A stretch of 64,000 bases of DNA from Comamonadaceae bacterium (GCA_027488985.1 JAIYAR010000005.1:229594-293593), one strand, 5' to 3'. Shown: positions 1 to 9,747, numbered from the stretch's first letter. The notes: a model not told the origin generated them from the sequence alone. A program made the numbers and translations.

Positions 1-340
1 AGGCAATCACCTTGATGTTGCGCTCGGCTGCCTTCTTGAGCGCCGGTGCCAGCTTGGTGCCGTCAATGGCGCCTATGACCAGCACTTTCATGTCAGCAGC
101 CTTGAGCATTTCCTCCGTCTGGGCCACTTGCGTCGCCACATCGTCGTTGGCGTACTTGAGGTCGGGGCGGTAGCCCAGTTTGTCCATGGCGCGCACCATG
201 GCCAAGCCATCCACCACCCAGCGTTGGGAAGTGACGGTGGGCATCAGGATGCCCACACCGCCCTTGATGTTCTGTGCATAGGCCCACGGCATGGACACCA
301 ACAACAAACTGCTCAGAAAGATCCGTCGAAGGGTGCGCAT
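1..340 (-). CDS. Sugar ABC transporter substrate-binding protein, ChvE/XylF-like (N-terminal part)
   Basis: The reading frame starts at an ATG at 338-340 and runs off the left edge, so only about 113 residues are visible. It opens with a signal peptide (MRTLRRIFLSS...MPWAYAQ). The mature start (GGVGILMPTVTSQRWVVDG) and the stretch KVLVIGAIDGTKLAPALKKA match the periplasmic-binding fold of the complete ChvE homologue at 6761-7837, so it is a paralogue. It lies 17 bases downstream of the semialdehyde dehydrogenase stop and is probably co-transcribed. Its ligand is presumably a monosaccharide; whether it feeds GguAB or another transporter beyond the edge cannot be seen. Confidence 0.85.
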   Translation of the reverse strand, partial: MRTLRRIFLSSLLLVSMPWAYAQNIKGGVGILMPTVTSQRWVVDGLAMVRAMDKLGYRPDLKYANDDVATQVAQTEEMLKAADMKVLVIGAIDGTKLAPALKKAAERNIKVIA

Positions 341-357
341 GTGGGGGGCCTTGCTAC

Positions 358-1797
358 TTATGCCAGTGTGTAAGCCGTTTTCACTGTGGTGAAGAACTCG
401 GCAGCGTACTTGCCCTGCTCACGCGAGCCGTAGCTGCTGCCCTTGCGTCCGCCGAAGGGCACGTGATAGTCCACCCCGGCCGTGGGCAGGTTCACCATCA
501 CCATGCCAGCCTGGCTGTGGCGCTTGAAATGGGTGGCGTACTTGAGGCTGGTAGTGGCAATGCCGGCAGAGAGGCCGAAAGGCGTGTCGTTGGCAACCGC
601 CAAGGCTTCGTCGTAGTCCTTCACACGGATCACGCTGGCCACCGGGCCGAAAATTTCTTCGCGGTTGATGCGCATGGACGGGGTGCTGTCCACCAGCAAG
701 GCGGGGGCCATGTAGAAGCCCTCGGTATCGCGCGTCAAGCGTTCACCACCGGTGAGCAGCGTGGCGCCTTCGGCCTTGCCGATTTCTACATACGACAAGT
801 CCAGCTCCAGTTGGGCTTGCGACACCACCGGGCCGATGTCGGTGCCAGCGGCCAGCGCATCACCTACTTTGATGGCGGCCATGCGCTTTTGCATGGCTTC
901 GATGAAGGCGGGATAAATCTTGTCAGTCACGATCAGGCGGCTGGACGCGGTGCAGCGCTGGCCGGTGGAGTAGAAGGCGCTCTGGACGCTGAGTTCCACC
1001 GCCACGTTGAGGTCGGCATCGTCAAGCACCACTTGGGGGTTCTTGCCACCCATTTCCAGTTGGACTTTCTTCATGTGGCCGGCACAGGCGGCGGCAATGC
1101 GCTGGCCCACACCCACGGAGCCGGTGAAGCTCACAGCGGTGATGCCGGGGTGATTGACCAAGGCGTCACCAATGACGCGGCCCGAACCCATGACGAGGTT
1201 GAACACACCTGCAGGAATGCCGCTCCGGTGAATGATGTCGGCCAGCGCCCAGGCGCAGCCGGGCACCAGATCTGCCGGTTTAAGAACCACGCAGTTGCCA
1301 TAGGCCAGTGCGGGTGCAATCTTCCAGGCGGGGATGGCGATGGGGAAGTTCCAAGGCGTGATCAGGCCGATCACGCCCAAAGGCTCGCGGGTGACTTCCA
1401 CGCCGATGCCGGGGCGCACGGAGGGCAGAGTTTCACCGGCCAGGCGCAGGCATTCACCGGCAAAGAACTTGAAAATGTTGCCGGCACGGGCAGCTTCGCC
1501 AATGCCTTCTGCGCGGGTTTTGCCTTCTTCGCGGGAGAGCAGGGTACCCAGCTCTTCCTTGCGAGCCAGGATTTCATTACCGATTTTGTCGAGCGCGTCG
1601 GCGCGGGCCTGAATGCCACCGGTGGACCAAGCGGGAAAGGCTTTTTGAGCAGCGGCTATCGCAGCGTTGAGTTGGCTCACATCGGCTTGGGCGTATTCGC
1701 CGATCACGTCTGCGAGGTTGGAGGGGTTGAGGTTTGGCGCGTAGCCGGTGCCGGCGAGCCATTCGCCGTTGATCAGGTTGTTGTGTTGGGTGGTCAT
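358..1797 (-). CDS. Alpha-ketoglutarate semialdehyde dehydrogenase (2,5-dioxovalerate dehydrogenase), ALDH family
   Basis: This 479-residue NAD(P)-dependent aldehyde dehydrogenase has all the catalytic landmarks: Asn150 in TPWNFP, the general base Glu248 in LEMGGKNPQ, and the nucleophile Cys282 in GQRCTASS. Its expected reaction is oxidation of 2-oxoglutarate semialdehyde to 2-oxoglutarate, the last step of the non-phosphorylative pentose pathway. The substrate is inferred from the operon, which also encodes the 2-keto-3-deoxyarabonate dehydratase and the sugar importer; sequence alone fixes only the ALDH family. It starts 16 bases downstream of the Gfo/Idh/MocA gene. Confidence 0.88.
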   Translation of the reverse strand: MTTQHNNLINGEWLAGTGYAPNLNPSNLADVIGEYAQADVSQLNAAIAAAQKAFPAWSTGGIQARADALDKIGNEILARKEELGTLLSREEGKTRAEGIGEAARAGNIFKFFAGECLRLAGETLPSVRPGIGVEVTREPLGVIGLITPWNFPIAIPAWKIAPALAYGNCVVLKPADLVPGCAWALADIIHRSGIPAGVFNLVMGSGRVIGDALVNHPGITAVSFTGSVGVGQRIAAACAGHMKKVQLEMGGKNPQVVLDDADLNVAVELSVQSAFYSTGQRCTASSRLIVTDKIYPAFIEAMQKRMAAIKVGDALAAGTDIGPVVSQAQLELDLSYVEIGKAEGATLLTGGERLTRDTEGFYMAPALLVDSTPSMRINREEIFGPVASVIRVKDYDEALAVANDTPFGLSAGIATTSLKYATHFKRHSQAGMVMVNLPTAGVDYHVPFGGRKGSSYGSREQGKYAAEFFTTVKTAYTLA

Positions 1798-1813
1798 GGT
1801 GTGATCAGGTTAG

Positions 1814-2974
1814 TTAAACGATGGTCCATGCGCCGTTATGGCGACTGGACTCGATGGCAGCGGCCACAAAGCGGATACCTTGCAAGCCGTCGGTCGCATT
1901 CGGGAAGAATTGGTTCAGCGGGTCAGGTGTATTGCCGCTGCGCTGTGCGGCAATGGTGTCTGCCGCATTGGTGTACAGATTGGCAAACGCCTCGTGAAAG
2001 CCTTCCGGGTGGCCGGCCACGATGCGCGAGGCCCGGGCCGCCAGGGGCAGGGTACCTTGGCCATTGGGGGTGCGTACTTGGGCGGGTGCGTCCAGCGGTT
2101 TGAATTGCAGTACTTGTGGATGCTCTTGGTGCCACTCCACACTGCCCAGTGAGCCGCTCACGCGGATGCGCAAGCCGTTTTCCACACCCGCTGCGGCCTG
2201 TGTCACCCAGAAGCTACCGCGTGCGCCATTGCTCATGCGCAGCATGGCACCGGCATAGTCGTGCGTGACGCGGTCGGGCACGATGCTGCCTACATCCGCG
2301 GCGACCTCGGAGACTTCGAGGCCTGTAATGAAGCGCAGCAGGTTGTGGGCATGGGTGCCGATATCACCCATCACAAGAGAAGGGCCACCACGGGCCGGGT
2401 CTTCTTTCCATGCGCGACGACCGGGGCCTGCCTTGGCACGACCGCCTTGCACGTATTCCACCTGCACCAGACGGACATCGCCCAGCAAACCCTCCATCAC
2501 CATGGCCTTGGCTTGGCGCACCATGGGATAGCCAGTGTAGTTGTGGGTCAGGCAAAACACGCGGCCACTACTCAGTACTTTGGCATGCAGCGCCTCGGCT
2601 TCTTGCAGCGTGTTGGTCATGGGTTTGTCGCAAATGACGTCCATGCCATGTTCCAACGCCTGCATGGAAAAGCGGAAGTGACTGTCATTGGGCGTCATGA
2701 TGGCCACGACCTCGGCGCCATCGACCCGCTGGGCTTCGGCTTCGATTAACGCGCTGCCATCGGCATAGCAACGGTCTGCCGGAACGCCGATGCTTTGGCC
2801 ACCGGCTTTGGATCGCTCGGGGTCTGATGACAGCGCTGTAGCCACCAGCTCATACCTGTCATCCAGCCGCGCAGCTTGGCGATGCATCGCGCCTATGAAG
2901 GAACCGGGGCCACCACCGATCACGGCTAGTCGCAGACGGCGACCCAGGAGTTGGAAGACGGTGTTTTCTGACAT
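1814..2974 (-). CDS. Gfo/Idh/MocA family oxidoreductase
   Basis: The 386-residue protein begins with a Rossmann motif (AVIGGGPGSF, residues ~17-26) and has the family CDKPM motif in place of the common EKP (~residue 135), followed by the larger C-terminal domain. Members are NAD(P)-dependent dehydrogenases of sugars, inositols and sugar acids. It sits between the ketodeoxyarabonate dehydratase and the semialdehyde dehydrogenase, so it probably handles a carbohydrate that enters through the same importer. It is longer than, and not clearly similar to, the Azospirillum L-arabinose dehydrogenase of this superfamily, so I do not assign it that step. Confidence 0.85.
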   Translation of the reverse strand: MSENTVFQLLGRRLRLAVIGGGPGSFIGAMHRQAARLDDRYELVATALSSDPERSKAGGQSIGVPADRCYADGSALIEAEAQRVDGAEVVAIMTPNDSHFRFSMQALEHGMDVICDKPMTNTLQEAEALHAKVLSSGRVFCLTHNYTGYPMVRQAKAMVMEGLLGDVRLVQVEYVQGGRAKAGPGRRAWKEDPARGGPSLVMGDIGTHAHNLLRFITGLEVSEVAADVGSIVPDRVTHDYAGAMLRMSNGARGSFWVTQAAAGVENGLRIRVSGSLGSVEWHQEHPQVLQFKPLDAPAQVRTPNGQGTLPLAARASRIVAGHPEGFHEAFANLYTNAADTIAAQRSGNTPDPLNQFFPNATDGLQGIRFVAAAIESSRHNGAWTIV

Positions 2975-3006
2975 GGTGGCGAATCCTTATCGGGTGATGA
3001 ACGGTT

Positions 3007-3936
3007 TTACCGGCCCCAACGCAACACCATGGGGTCCAAACGCTTGGCAGTATCGATCAGACCGGCGCGTGTGTCGGGATGCATGGCGGGGAAGGGGTGA
3101 CGACCGGCTTCGCAAGTGATGACGCCACCTTCCTTCATCAGGGCTTTGGCAGTCAGTATGCCGCCCTGGCGGTTTTCGAAGTTGATGAGGGGCAGCCACT
3201 GCTGGTAGTGGGCAGCCGCCTCGTCACGACGGCCGGCTCCATAGGCATCCACAATCTTGCGGATACCGTCGGGGTAGGCACCGCCGGTCATGGCGCCGGT
3301 GGCGCCGGCGTCCAGATCGGGCATGAGGGTGATGGCTTCTTCGCCATCCCACGGGCCTTCAATCGCCGCACCGCCTACGCGAATGAGTTCGCGCAGCTTG
3401 GAGGCCGCGCCCGCGGTTTCGATCTTGAAATACGACACCTGCTTGATCTCCTGCGCCATTCGGGCCAGGAAAGGCACCGACAGCGGCGTGCCGCTGACCG
3501 GCGCGTCCTGGATCATGATGGGAATATCAATCGCATCTGACAGGCGGGCGAAGTATTCGTAAATTTGACCCTCAGGCACGCGAATAGTGGCCCCATGGTA
3601 AGGCGGCATGACCATAACCATGGAGGCACCCAGCTGCTGGGCCTGCACGCTACGGGCAATGGTGACCTGAGTGCTGAAGTGGGTGGTGGTCACGATGACC
3701 GGCACCCGGCCATTCACATGCGCAAGGATGGTTTTGGTGAGCACTTCGCGCTCGGCATCCGCCAGCACAAACTGCTCGGAGAAGTTGGCCAGGATGCACA
3801 GACCGGTGGAGCCGGCGTCGATCATGAAGTCGACGCAGCGTTTCTGGCTTTCGAGGTCCAGCTCGCCGGCGTCATTGAAGGTCGTAGGGACGACAGGGAA
3901 CACACCCTTGTAGCGGGCGTTAGATGCAGAAACCAT
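3007..3936 (-). CDS. L-2-keto-3-deoxyarabonate dehydratase (DapA/DHDPS family)
   Basis: A 309-residue (beta/alpha)8 aldolase-superfamily enzyme. The stretches GVFPVVPTTF, DAGSTGLCILANFSEQF, MVMPPYHGAT and EGPWDGEEAITL closely resemble, from memory, the Azospirillum brasilense enzyme (EC 4.2.1.43) that converts L-2-keto-3-deoxyarabonate to 2-oxoglutarate semialdehyde. The Schiff-base lysine is expected in YFKIETAGAA (about residue 171). It lies 9 bases after the permease gene and two genes before the enzyme that consumes its product. A related DHDPS-family sugar-acid aldolase is the main alternative, but the neighbourhood favours the dehydratase. Confidence 0.88.
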   Translation of the reverse strand: MVSASNARYKGVFPVVPTTFNDAGELDLESQKRCVDFMIDAGSTGLCILANFSEQFVLADAEREVLTKTILAHVNGRVPVIVTTTHFSTQVTIARSVQAQQLGASMVMVMPPYHGATIRVPEGQIYEYFARLSDAIDIPIMIQDAPVSGTPLSVPFLARMAQEIKQVSYFKIETAGAASKLRELIRVGGAAIEGPWDGEEAITLMPDLDAGATGAMTGGAYPDGIRKIVDAYGAGRRDEAAAHYQQWLPLINFENRQGGILTAKALMKEGGVITCEAGRHPFPAMHPDTRAGLIDTAKRLDPMVLRWGR

Positions 3937-3945
3937 GGTGAATCC

Positions 3946-5139
3946 TTATTTGTTTTTGTTGTAGACGTCGAAGCAGACCGCTGCCAACAAGACCAGACCC
4001 TTGATGACCTGCTGGTAGTCGATACCGATGCCCATGATGGACATGCCGTTGTTCATGACGCCCATGATGAAAGCGCCGATCACAGCACCCAACACCTTGC
4101 CGACGCCACCGGAGGCGGATGCGCCGCCGATGAAGCAGGCAGCAATCACGTCCAGCTCAAAACCCAGACCCGCTTTGGGTGTGGCAGTATTCAAGCGGGC
4201 TGCAAAAATCAAACCGGCTAATGCTGCCAACACACCCATATTGATGAAGGTATAGAAGGTGAGCCGTTCCGTACGGATCCCCGACAACTTTGCCGCTTTT
4301 TCGTTGCCACCCAATGCGTAGATGCGGCGACCGATGGTGGTTTTGGAAGCGACAAAGTCGTAGGCCAACATCAACAGCAGCATGACAACCAGCACATTCG
4401 GCAGGCCTTTGTAGGAAGCCAGCTGGTAGCTGAAGGCCACGATCATGCCCACGAAAATGAAGTTGGCAATTGCGAAGAAAAGAATGGGCTCGTTTTCCAT
4501 GCCATGAGCGGCACGGTCGGCACGACCACGCACTTTGGCGATCAACATTGCCAAAGCAATCAGCAAGCCGATCACCAAGGTAGCGACACGCAAGGTTTCG
4601 CCCGCAAACGGGTCCGGGATGAAGCCGGTGCTAAGCAACTGGAACTCGGGCGGAAAAGGGCCCACGGATGCGCCTTCCAACACCGCCAGCGCCAGGCCCT
4701 TGAAGACCAGCATGCCGGCGAGCGTGACGATGAAAGACGGGATCTTGTAGAACGCGACCCAATAGCCTTGGGCAGCACCGATGACACCGCCCAGAATCAG
4801 ACAGACGATGGCAGCGGGTACATAGTGCCAGTTGTAGTTGACCATGAGCACCGCCGCTACCGCGCCGATAAAGCCGCACACCGAGCCTACCGACAAGTCA
4901 ATGTGACCGGCGACGATGACCAGCAGCATGCCCAGCGCCATGACGATGATGTAGCTGTTTTGCAGGATCAGATTGGTCAGGTTTAGCGGCTGGAACAAAG
5001 TACCTTCGGTCTGGACCTGAAAGAAGACCATGATGATGACCAATGAAATCAACAGGCCGTATTCGCGCAGATTGCTTTTCAGGAAAGCCATGCCGCCACC
5101 GGTAGCAGGGGCGTTTGTTTCCGGGGTTGTGCTTGTCAT
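3946..5139 (-). CDS. gguB: Multiple-monosaccharide ABC transporter permease GguB
   Basis: This 397-residue inner-membrane permease of the ribose/xylose type has about ten hydrophobic segments. It carries the family region AGHIDLSVGSVCGFIGA (~residues 77-93) and the cytoplasmic loop GRRIYALGGNEKAAKLSGI that contacts the ATPase. It starts one base after the ATPase stop codon, so the two are translationally linked. With ChvE and GguA it forms the importer for L-arabinose, D-xylose, D-galactose and similar aldoses. Confidence 0.93.
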   Translation of the reverse strand: MTSTTPETNAPATGGGMAFLKSNLREYGLLISLVIIMVFFQVQTEGTLFQPLNLTNLILQNSYIIVMALGMLLVIVAGHIDLSVGSVCGFIGAVAAVLMVNYNWHYVPAAIVCLILGGVIGAAQGYWVAFYKIPSFIVTLAGMLVFKGLALAVLEGASVGPFPPEFQLLSTGFIPDPFAGETLRVATLVIGLLIALAMLIAKVRGRADRAAHGMENEPILFFAIANFIFVGMIVAFSYQLASYKGLPNVLVVMLLLMLAYDFVASKTTIGRRIYALGGNEKAAKLSGIRTERLTFYTFINMGVLAALAGLIFAARLNTATPKAGLGFELDVIAACFIGGASASGGVGKVLGAVIGAFIMGVMNNGMSIMGIGIDYQQVIKGLVLLAAVCFDVYNKNK

Positions 5140-5140
5140 T

Positions 5141-6673
5141 TCAGTTCACTCCTGACGTCACGATAGAACGCATAATTTTTTCTTGTGTCGCTTCTGCGGC
5201 CGGGAATTCCGCCACAAAAGCACCCTCATTCAACACACAGATCCGGTCGCACATGCCCAGCAGTTCGGGCATTTCGCTGGAGATCATCAGCACGCATTTC
5301 CCCTCGGCGGCGAGCTGCGCAATGATGGTGTAAATCTCGTACTTGGCACCCACGTCAATACCGCGGGTAGGCTCATCGAGGATGAGCACTTCGGGCTCCG
5401 AAAACAGCCACTTGCTCAGCACCACTTTCTGCTGGTTGCCGCCCGACAGATTGACGGTGCGGGCAAACACATTGGGGCTGCGGATATTGAGCTTTTTACG
5501 GAAGTCCTGGGCTACATTGAACTCTTTGCCCTCGTCCACCACCGTTTTGTTGGACACCGCAGGCAGGTTGGCCAGCGTGGTGTTCCAGGCAATGGTTTCG
5601 TCCAGCACCAGCCCGTAGCACTTGCGGTCTTCGGTCACATAGGCAATGCCGTGGTCAATGGCTTTCTGCACCGTACTGGTGTCGACTTCTTTGCCGTTGA
5701 GCAGTACCTTGCCGCTGATGTTCTGGCCGTAAGTACGGCCGAAAATGCTCATGGCCAATTCGGTACGTCCTGCGCCCATGAGACCGGCAATGCCGACAAT
5801 TTCGCCGCGTTTGACGTGCAGGTTTACACCCTTGATGACCTTGCGTTCAGGGTGGATGGCGTGGTGCACCACCCAGTCCCGCACTTCGAACACGGTGTCA
5901 CCCACATTGGGTGTGCGCTTGGGATAGCGGTCTGCCATTTCACGCCCGACCATGTGGCGGATGATGAGGTCTTCGCTGACCGGCTCTGCGCGGCAATCCA
6001 GAGAGGCTACGGTCGCACCATCGCGCAGCACCGTGATGGCGTCTGCTACTTTGGAAATCTCATTCAGCTTGTGCGAGATCAGAATGCAGGAAATGCCCTG
6101 GCGCTTGAGTTCAAGCAGTAGCTCGAGCAGCGCATCGCTGTCGGTCTCGTTCAGGCTGGCGGTGGGCTCATCCAGGATCAAAAGTTTCACTTCTTTGGAC
6201 AGCGCCTTGGCAATCTCGATGAGCTGCTGTTTGCCCACGCCTAGATTGGTAATAAGCGTGTTGGGGGATTCTTTCAAACCGACTTTTTTCAGCAATGCCT
6301 GCGTTTTGACGTAAGACGCGTTCCAGTCAATCACGCCACCTTTGGCTTGTTCATTGCCGAGAAATATGTTCTCGGTGATCGATAGCAGGGGCACCAAGGC
6401 TAGCTCCTGGTGGATGATGATGATGCCTTTTTCTTCACTGTCTTGTATGCCGCTAAAGCGGCATTCTTCGCCCTGGTAGCGGATCGTGCCTTCGTAGTCG
6501 CCGTGCGGGTAGACACCGCTCAGCACTTTCATCAGGGTGGATTTGCCGGCGCCGTTTTCGCCGACGATGGCGTGGATCTGGCCTTCTTGCACTGTGAGAT
6601 TCACATTGCTCAGGGCGGTCACGCCGTGGAATGTCTTGCGCATTCCACGCATTTCTAAAATGGGTTCAGCCAT
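5141..6673 (-). CDS. gguA: Multiple-monosaccharide ABC transporter ATP-binding protein GguA
   Basis: The 510-residue ATPase has two fused nucleotide-binding domains. The first has Walker A GENGAGKS (~residues 38-45) and Walker [11 protein letters not shown]. The second has the degenerate A loop GLMGAGRT, the signature LSGGNQQK and Walker [13 protein letters not shown]. This layout is typical of the carbohydrate-uptake (CUT2) class. It lies between the ChvE gene, from which a terminator-like hairpin separates it, and the permease. Confidence 0.95.
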   Translation of the reverse strand: MAEPILEMRGMRKTFHGVTALSNVNLTVQEGQIHAIVGENGAGKSTLMKVLSGVYPHGDYEGTIRYQGEECRFSGIQDSEEKGIIIIHQELALVPLLSITENIFLGNEQAKGGVIDWNASYVKTQALLKKVGLKESPNTLITNLGVGKQQLIEIAKALSKEVKLLILDEPTASLNETDSDALLELLLELKRQGISCILISHKLNEISKVADAITVLRDGATVASLDCRAEPVSEDLIIRHMVGREMADRYPKRTPNVGDTVFEVRDWVVHHAIHPERKVIKGVNLHVKRGEIVGIAGLMGAGRTELAMSIFGRTYGQNISGKVLLNGKEVDTSTVQKAIDHGIAYVTEDRKCYGLVLDETIAWNTTLANLPAVSNKTVVDEGKEFNVAQDFRKKLNIRSPNVFARTVNLSGGNQQKVVLSKWLFSEPEVLILDEPTRGIDVGAKYEIYTIIAQLAAEGKCVLMISSEMPELLGMCDRICVLNEGAFVAEFPAAEATQEKIMRSIVTSGVN

Positions 6674-6711
6674 GGTGCCTCAACGATCGATCTCTTGAAC
6701 CAGAAGAATGT

Positions 6712-6740
6712 AAAAAGCCCTGTGCTTTGGGGCACAGGGC
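6712..6740 (-). terminator. Intrinsic terminator-like hairpin between chvE and gguA
   Basis: On the minus strand GCCCTGTGC (6740-6732) pairs perfectly with GCACAGGGC (6725-6717) across a six-base loop and is followed by TTTTT (6716-6712). It lies about 20 bases after the chvE stop. Because the operon continues into gguA, it probably acts as a partial terminator or 3'-end stabiliser that leaves the binding protein in excess over the membrane components. Confidence 0.75.
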
Positions 6741-6760
6741 CTCTTTATCGCCGCTAAAGA

Positions 6761-7837
6761 TTACTTCAGCTGCTCTTCTTTGATGTAACCGCTGCCCACC
6801 AACACTTGCTTGTAGTTGGACAAGTCCACAGCCACAGGCTTGAGCAGGTAGGAAGGAACGACCTTGACCTTGTTGTTGTAGGTCTTGGTGTCGTTGATTT
6901 CAGGCTGCTTGCCGGACAAGACTGCGTCCACCATGTTGGCAGTGACCTTGGCCAGTTCGCGGGTGTCCTTGAAGATGGTGGAGTACTGTTCCTTGCGGAT
7001 GATGGACTTCACGGAAGGAACCTCAGCATCCTGACCGCTCACGAAAGGCATGGGTTGACCGGCGCCACCGTAGCCCACGCCCTTGAGCGCAGACAAGATG
7101 CCGATGGACAGGCCGTCATACGGGGACAACACAGCGTGGACTTTGTCTTTGCCGTAGTAAGCGCTCAACAGGTTTTCCATACGGGCTTGAGCCACCTGGC
7201 CGTCCCAACGCAGGGTTGCGACTTTTTGCATACCGGTTTGCTTGGAGCGAACCACCAGCTTGCCGGACTTGATGTACGGGTCCAGCACGGACATGGCGCC
7301 GTCATAGAAGAAGAACGCGTTGTTGTCGTCTGCAGAGCCACCGAACAGTTCGATGTTGAACGGGCCTTTGCCCGCCTTCAGACCCAATGCCTTTTCCAGA
7401 GACTGGGCTTGCAACACGCCCACCTGGAAGTTGTCGAATGTGGCGTAGTAGTCCACGTTCTTGGAGCCGACGATCAGGCGGTCATAAGAAATGATCTTGA
7501 TGCCCTTGTCAGCGGCTTTTTGCAGCACGTTGGTGAGGGTGGTGCCGTCGATGGCGGCAATCACCAGCACCTTGGCGCCTTTGGTGATCATGTTTTCGAT
7601 CTGGGCCAACTGGTTAGGGATGTCGTCTTCTGCGTATTGCAGGTCGGCTTTGTAGCCTTTGGCTGCCAAAGCGGCAACCATGCTGTTGCCGTCGCTGATC
7701 CAGCGGGTAGAGCTCTTGGTAGGCATGGCTACGCCGACCAGGCCTTTGTCTTGTGCTTGCGCTACGGTGGTGCCGAAGGCCAGACCCATTGCAAGGCTTG
7801 CTGCAAGTACCTTGAGGGTGGTTCTACGTGCTGTCAT
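6761..7837 (-). CDS. chvE: ChvE-type periplasmic sugar-binding protein
   Basis: A 358-residue protein with a Sec signal peptide ([17 protein letters not shown]..., cleavage near AQAQD) and the two-lobed sugar-binding fold. [19 protein letters not shown] is the ChvE-like N-terminus. [13 protein letters not shown] and ISYDRLI line the hinge side, and [15 protein letters not shown] is in the second lobe. It captures aldoses for GguAB; in Agrobacterium ChvE also presents sugars to a sensor kinase, but no such partner is visible here. It is the first gene of its operon and is divergent from the gbpR-type regulator. A truncated paralogue lies at 1-340. Confidence 0.93.
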   Translation of the reverse strand: MTARRTTLKVLAASLAMGLAFGTTVAQAQDKGLVGVAMPTKSSTRWISDGNSMVAALAAKGYKADLQYAEDDIPNQLAQIENMITKGAKVLVIAAIDGTTLTNVLQKAADKGIKIISYDRLIVGSKNVDYYATFDNFQVGVLQAQSLEKALGLKAGKGPFNIELFGGSADDNNAFFFYDGAMSVLDPYIKSGKLVVRSKQTGMQKVATLRWDGQVAQARMENLLSAYYGKDKVHAVLSPYDGLSIGILSALKGVGYGGAGQPMPFVSGQDAEVPSVKSIIRKEQYSTIFKDTRELAKVTANMVDAVLSGKQPEINDTKTYNNKVKVVPSYLLKPVAVDLSNYKQVLVGSGYIKEEQLK

Positions 7838-7945
7838 GAGATGTCTCCTGTGTTTAGTTGCTTCTGTCAGTTACGTCTTCGCCTTTTCGGCTCAGGCGGC
7901 AAATCATAAGTACCACACTGATTTATTTCTAATATAGTTTGAGCC

Positions 7946-7960
7946 TTATTCGATACGTAA
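7946..7960. promoter_or_regulatory. Candidate LysR-type (T-N11-A) operator in the chvE/gbpR divergent promoter
   Basis: TTATTCGATACGTAA is a dyad (TTA-N9-TAA) containing the T-N11-A core expected for a LysR regulator. It sits in the AT-rich 146-base gap between the divergent chvE and LysR genes, with a wider CTAAT...ATTAG pair at 7929-7933 and 7961-7965. Position and form suggest the binding site of the adjacent regulator. Confidence 0.5.
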
Positions 7961-7983
7961 ATTAGGATTGGTGCTAACCCTAT

Positions 7984-8955
7984 ATGACGAATTACACCCA
8001 TTGGTTTCTACGTGCAAGGCTCAAAACCAGGCAACTTTTGCTATTGGTCGCATTGGCCGAGGAGGGCAACATCCATAGGGCGGCCCAAGTGCTGAACATG
8101 ACCCAACCGGCTGCCTCCAAGTTGCTTAAGGACTTGGAAGACGTGTTGGGCGTGTCTTTATTCGAGCGTTTGCCGCGTGGCATGCGCCCCACGTGGTATG
8201 GCGACACCATGATCCGCCATGCCCGTGCCGCGCTCGCGAGTTTGAATCAGGCTCACGAAGAACTGCAGGCGGCCAAGAACGGGCAATTCGGACAGGTGAA
8301 CCTTGGCTCTATCACGGCACCGGGTCTGGCCTTGTTGCCACCAACCGTGGCGGCAGTGAAACAAGCGCATCCGAATTTGCAGATCACCATCCAGATCGAG
8401 CCGAGTAACGTATTGATCGAGAAGCTCAATCGCGGCACGCTGGACATCCTTGTGGGTCGCTTGTCACCTGAGCATGACAAAGCTGCACTGCGCTACGAGA
8501 TGGTGGCAGAAGAGCCGATTTGTGCGGTAGCGCGGCCGGGGCACCCATTGCTTACCGCGATCAAGCCAACGCTCGAGGATGTTTTTAAATACGGGTGGAT
8601 CGTTCCCCCAGCCGGCAGCATGTTGCGGCATCGCTTTGACCTGATGATTCAGGAGCTCGGCTTGGAACAGCCGTCCAACAGCGTGGAGACCAGCGCATTG
8701 CTGTTCATCAGCAAAATGATGCAGCAGAGTGACATGGTGAGTGTGATGGCCGTGGACGTGGCACGTTACTACGCCAACCACGGTTTGATGTCCATACTGC
8801 CGGTGGCCATGCCCTGTGAGATGGAACCTTTCGGTTTCATCACGCGTCGTGACCGTCTGCTGTCGCCGGCAGGGGAAGTCGTTTTGCGTGCGCTGAAGGC
8901 GTCTGCCATGACGGTGTACGGCAAGGCATTCAGCGTAGATCCACTCCCCGGCTGA
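7984..8955 (+). CDS. LysR-family regulator, GbpR type
   Basis: The 323-residue protein has an N-terminal winged helix (RLKTRQLLLLVALAEEGN...MTQPAASKLLKDLE, residues ~10-55) and a C-terminal effector domain. The start RARLKTRQ and PTWYGDTMIRHARAAL resemble GbpR, the Agrobacterium galactose-binding-protein regulator that controls chvE. It is transcribed divergently from chvE and convergently with the sugar dehydrogenase. It probably activates the import operon and possibly the divergent dehydrogenase/dehydratase promoter when a pentose or galactose is present. There is no clear Shine-Dalgarno sequence before the ATG. Confidence 0.88.
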   Translation: MTNYTHWFLRARLKTRQLLLLVALAEEGNIHRAAQVLNMTQPAASKLLKDLEDVLGVSLFERLPRGMRPTWYGDTMIRHARAALASLNQAHEELQAAKNGQFGQVNLGSITAPGLALLPPTVAAVKQAHPNLQITIQIEPSNVLIEKLNRGTLDILVGRLSPEHDKAALRYEMVAEEPICAVARPGHPLLTAIKPTLEDVFKYGWIVPPAGSMLRHRFDLMIQELGLEQPSNSVETSALLFISKMMQQSDMVSVMAVDVARYYANHGLMSILPVAMPCEMEPFGFITRRDRLLSPAGEVVLRALKASAMTVYGKAFSVDPLPG

Positions 8956-8970
8956 AAACGGACTACTGGC

Positions 8971-9747
8971 TTAGTTCCAACCCGCGTCGACTTTGAACTC
9001 CTGGGCAGTGCACATGGCACCGTCATCCGACGCCAGGAACAAGACCATGCAGGCGACATCGGAAGGTTTCAACTTATCAGGCAGGCATTGGTTACGCTGG
9101 ATGTCGGCTTCGCCTTCGGCGTTCAGCCACATCTTGATCTGGCGCTCTGTCATCACCCAGCCGGGTGATACCGTGTTGATACGGATGCGGTCTGCACCCA
9201 ATGTGTCCGCAAGGCCCCGCGTGAGCCCGTTCACGGAAGACTTGGCCACGGCATAGCAGGGGTAACCGCTGCCCTTGGTTTGCCAACCGGTGGAGCCGAG
9301 ATTGACAATGGATCCCGCGCCCAGGCGCTTCATGCCGGGCACCAGCGCCTGGATGGCGAAGAAGGCAGGGCGCTGATTGACGGCCATGCGCTCATCCCAG
9401 TACTCGGGGGTTACCGATTCCAAAGTATGCCGGTCATCGCGGGCGACGTTGTTCACCAGCACCGAGAAGTCGCCTAGCGCTTGCGCAGCGTCCGCAGTTG
9501 CTGCCTGAAGGGCGGCGATATCGCGCACATCACAGGTGCGCCACCAAACTTTGGCACCGATGGTGGTTACCAGTTCTTCTGCCAACTGGCGGCTTTCGTT
9601 TTCCGCAACATCCACGAAGGCCACATGAGCACCCTGCTCAGCAAATGCCGTCACGATTGAGGCACCAATGCCAGTTCCGCCACCGGTGATGAATACGTTT
9701 TTGCCTTCGAGGCTGGGATAGCGGGCGAGTTTTGCTTTGTCTGACAT
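8971..9747 (-). CDS. SDR-family aldose 1-dehydrogenase (L-arabinose/D-xylose dehydrogenase-like)
   Basis: A 258-residue short-chain dehydrogenase with the cofactor motif TGGGTGIG (~residues 21-28), NNVARDDRHTLESV and the catalytic Ser-Tyr-Lys (Ser in NLGSTGW, then YAVAKSS). The ending DAGWN and the YPSLEGKNVFITGGG opening resemble, from memory, Caulobacter XylB, an NAD-dependent xylose 1-dehydrogenase also active on L-arabinose. It would oxidise the aldose to the lactone as the first step of the pathway. It is divergent from the L-arabonate dehydratase and shares its promoter region. A separate lactonase is not visible in the window. Confidence 0.82.
   Translation of the reverse strand: MSDKAKLARYPSLEGKNVFITGGGTGIGASIVTAFAEQGAHVAFVDVAENESRQLAEELVTTIGAKVWWRTCDVRDIAALQAATADAAQALGDFSVLVNNVARDDRHTLESVTPEYWDERMAVNQRPAFFAIQALVPGMKRLGAGSIVNLGSTGWQTKGSGYPCYAVAKSSVNGLTRGLADTLGADRIRINTVSPGWVMTERQIKMWLNAEGEADIQRNQCLPDKLKPSDVACMVLFLASDDGAMCTAQEFKVDAGWN

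Noticed and set aside
274-2103. 609-codon open frame on the plus strand
   Set aside because: It is antisense to the semialdehyde dehydrogenase and the Gfo/Idh/MocA gene, which have clear family motifs; His- and Gly-rich shadow composition.
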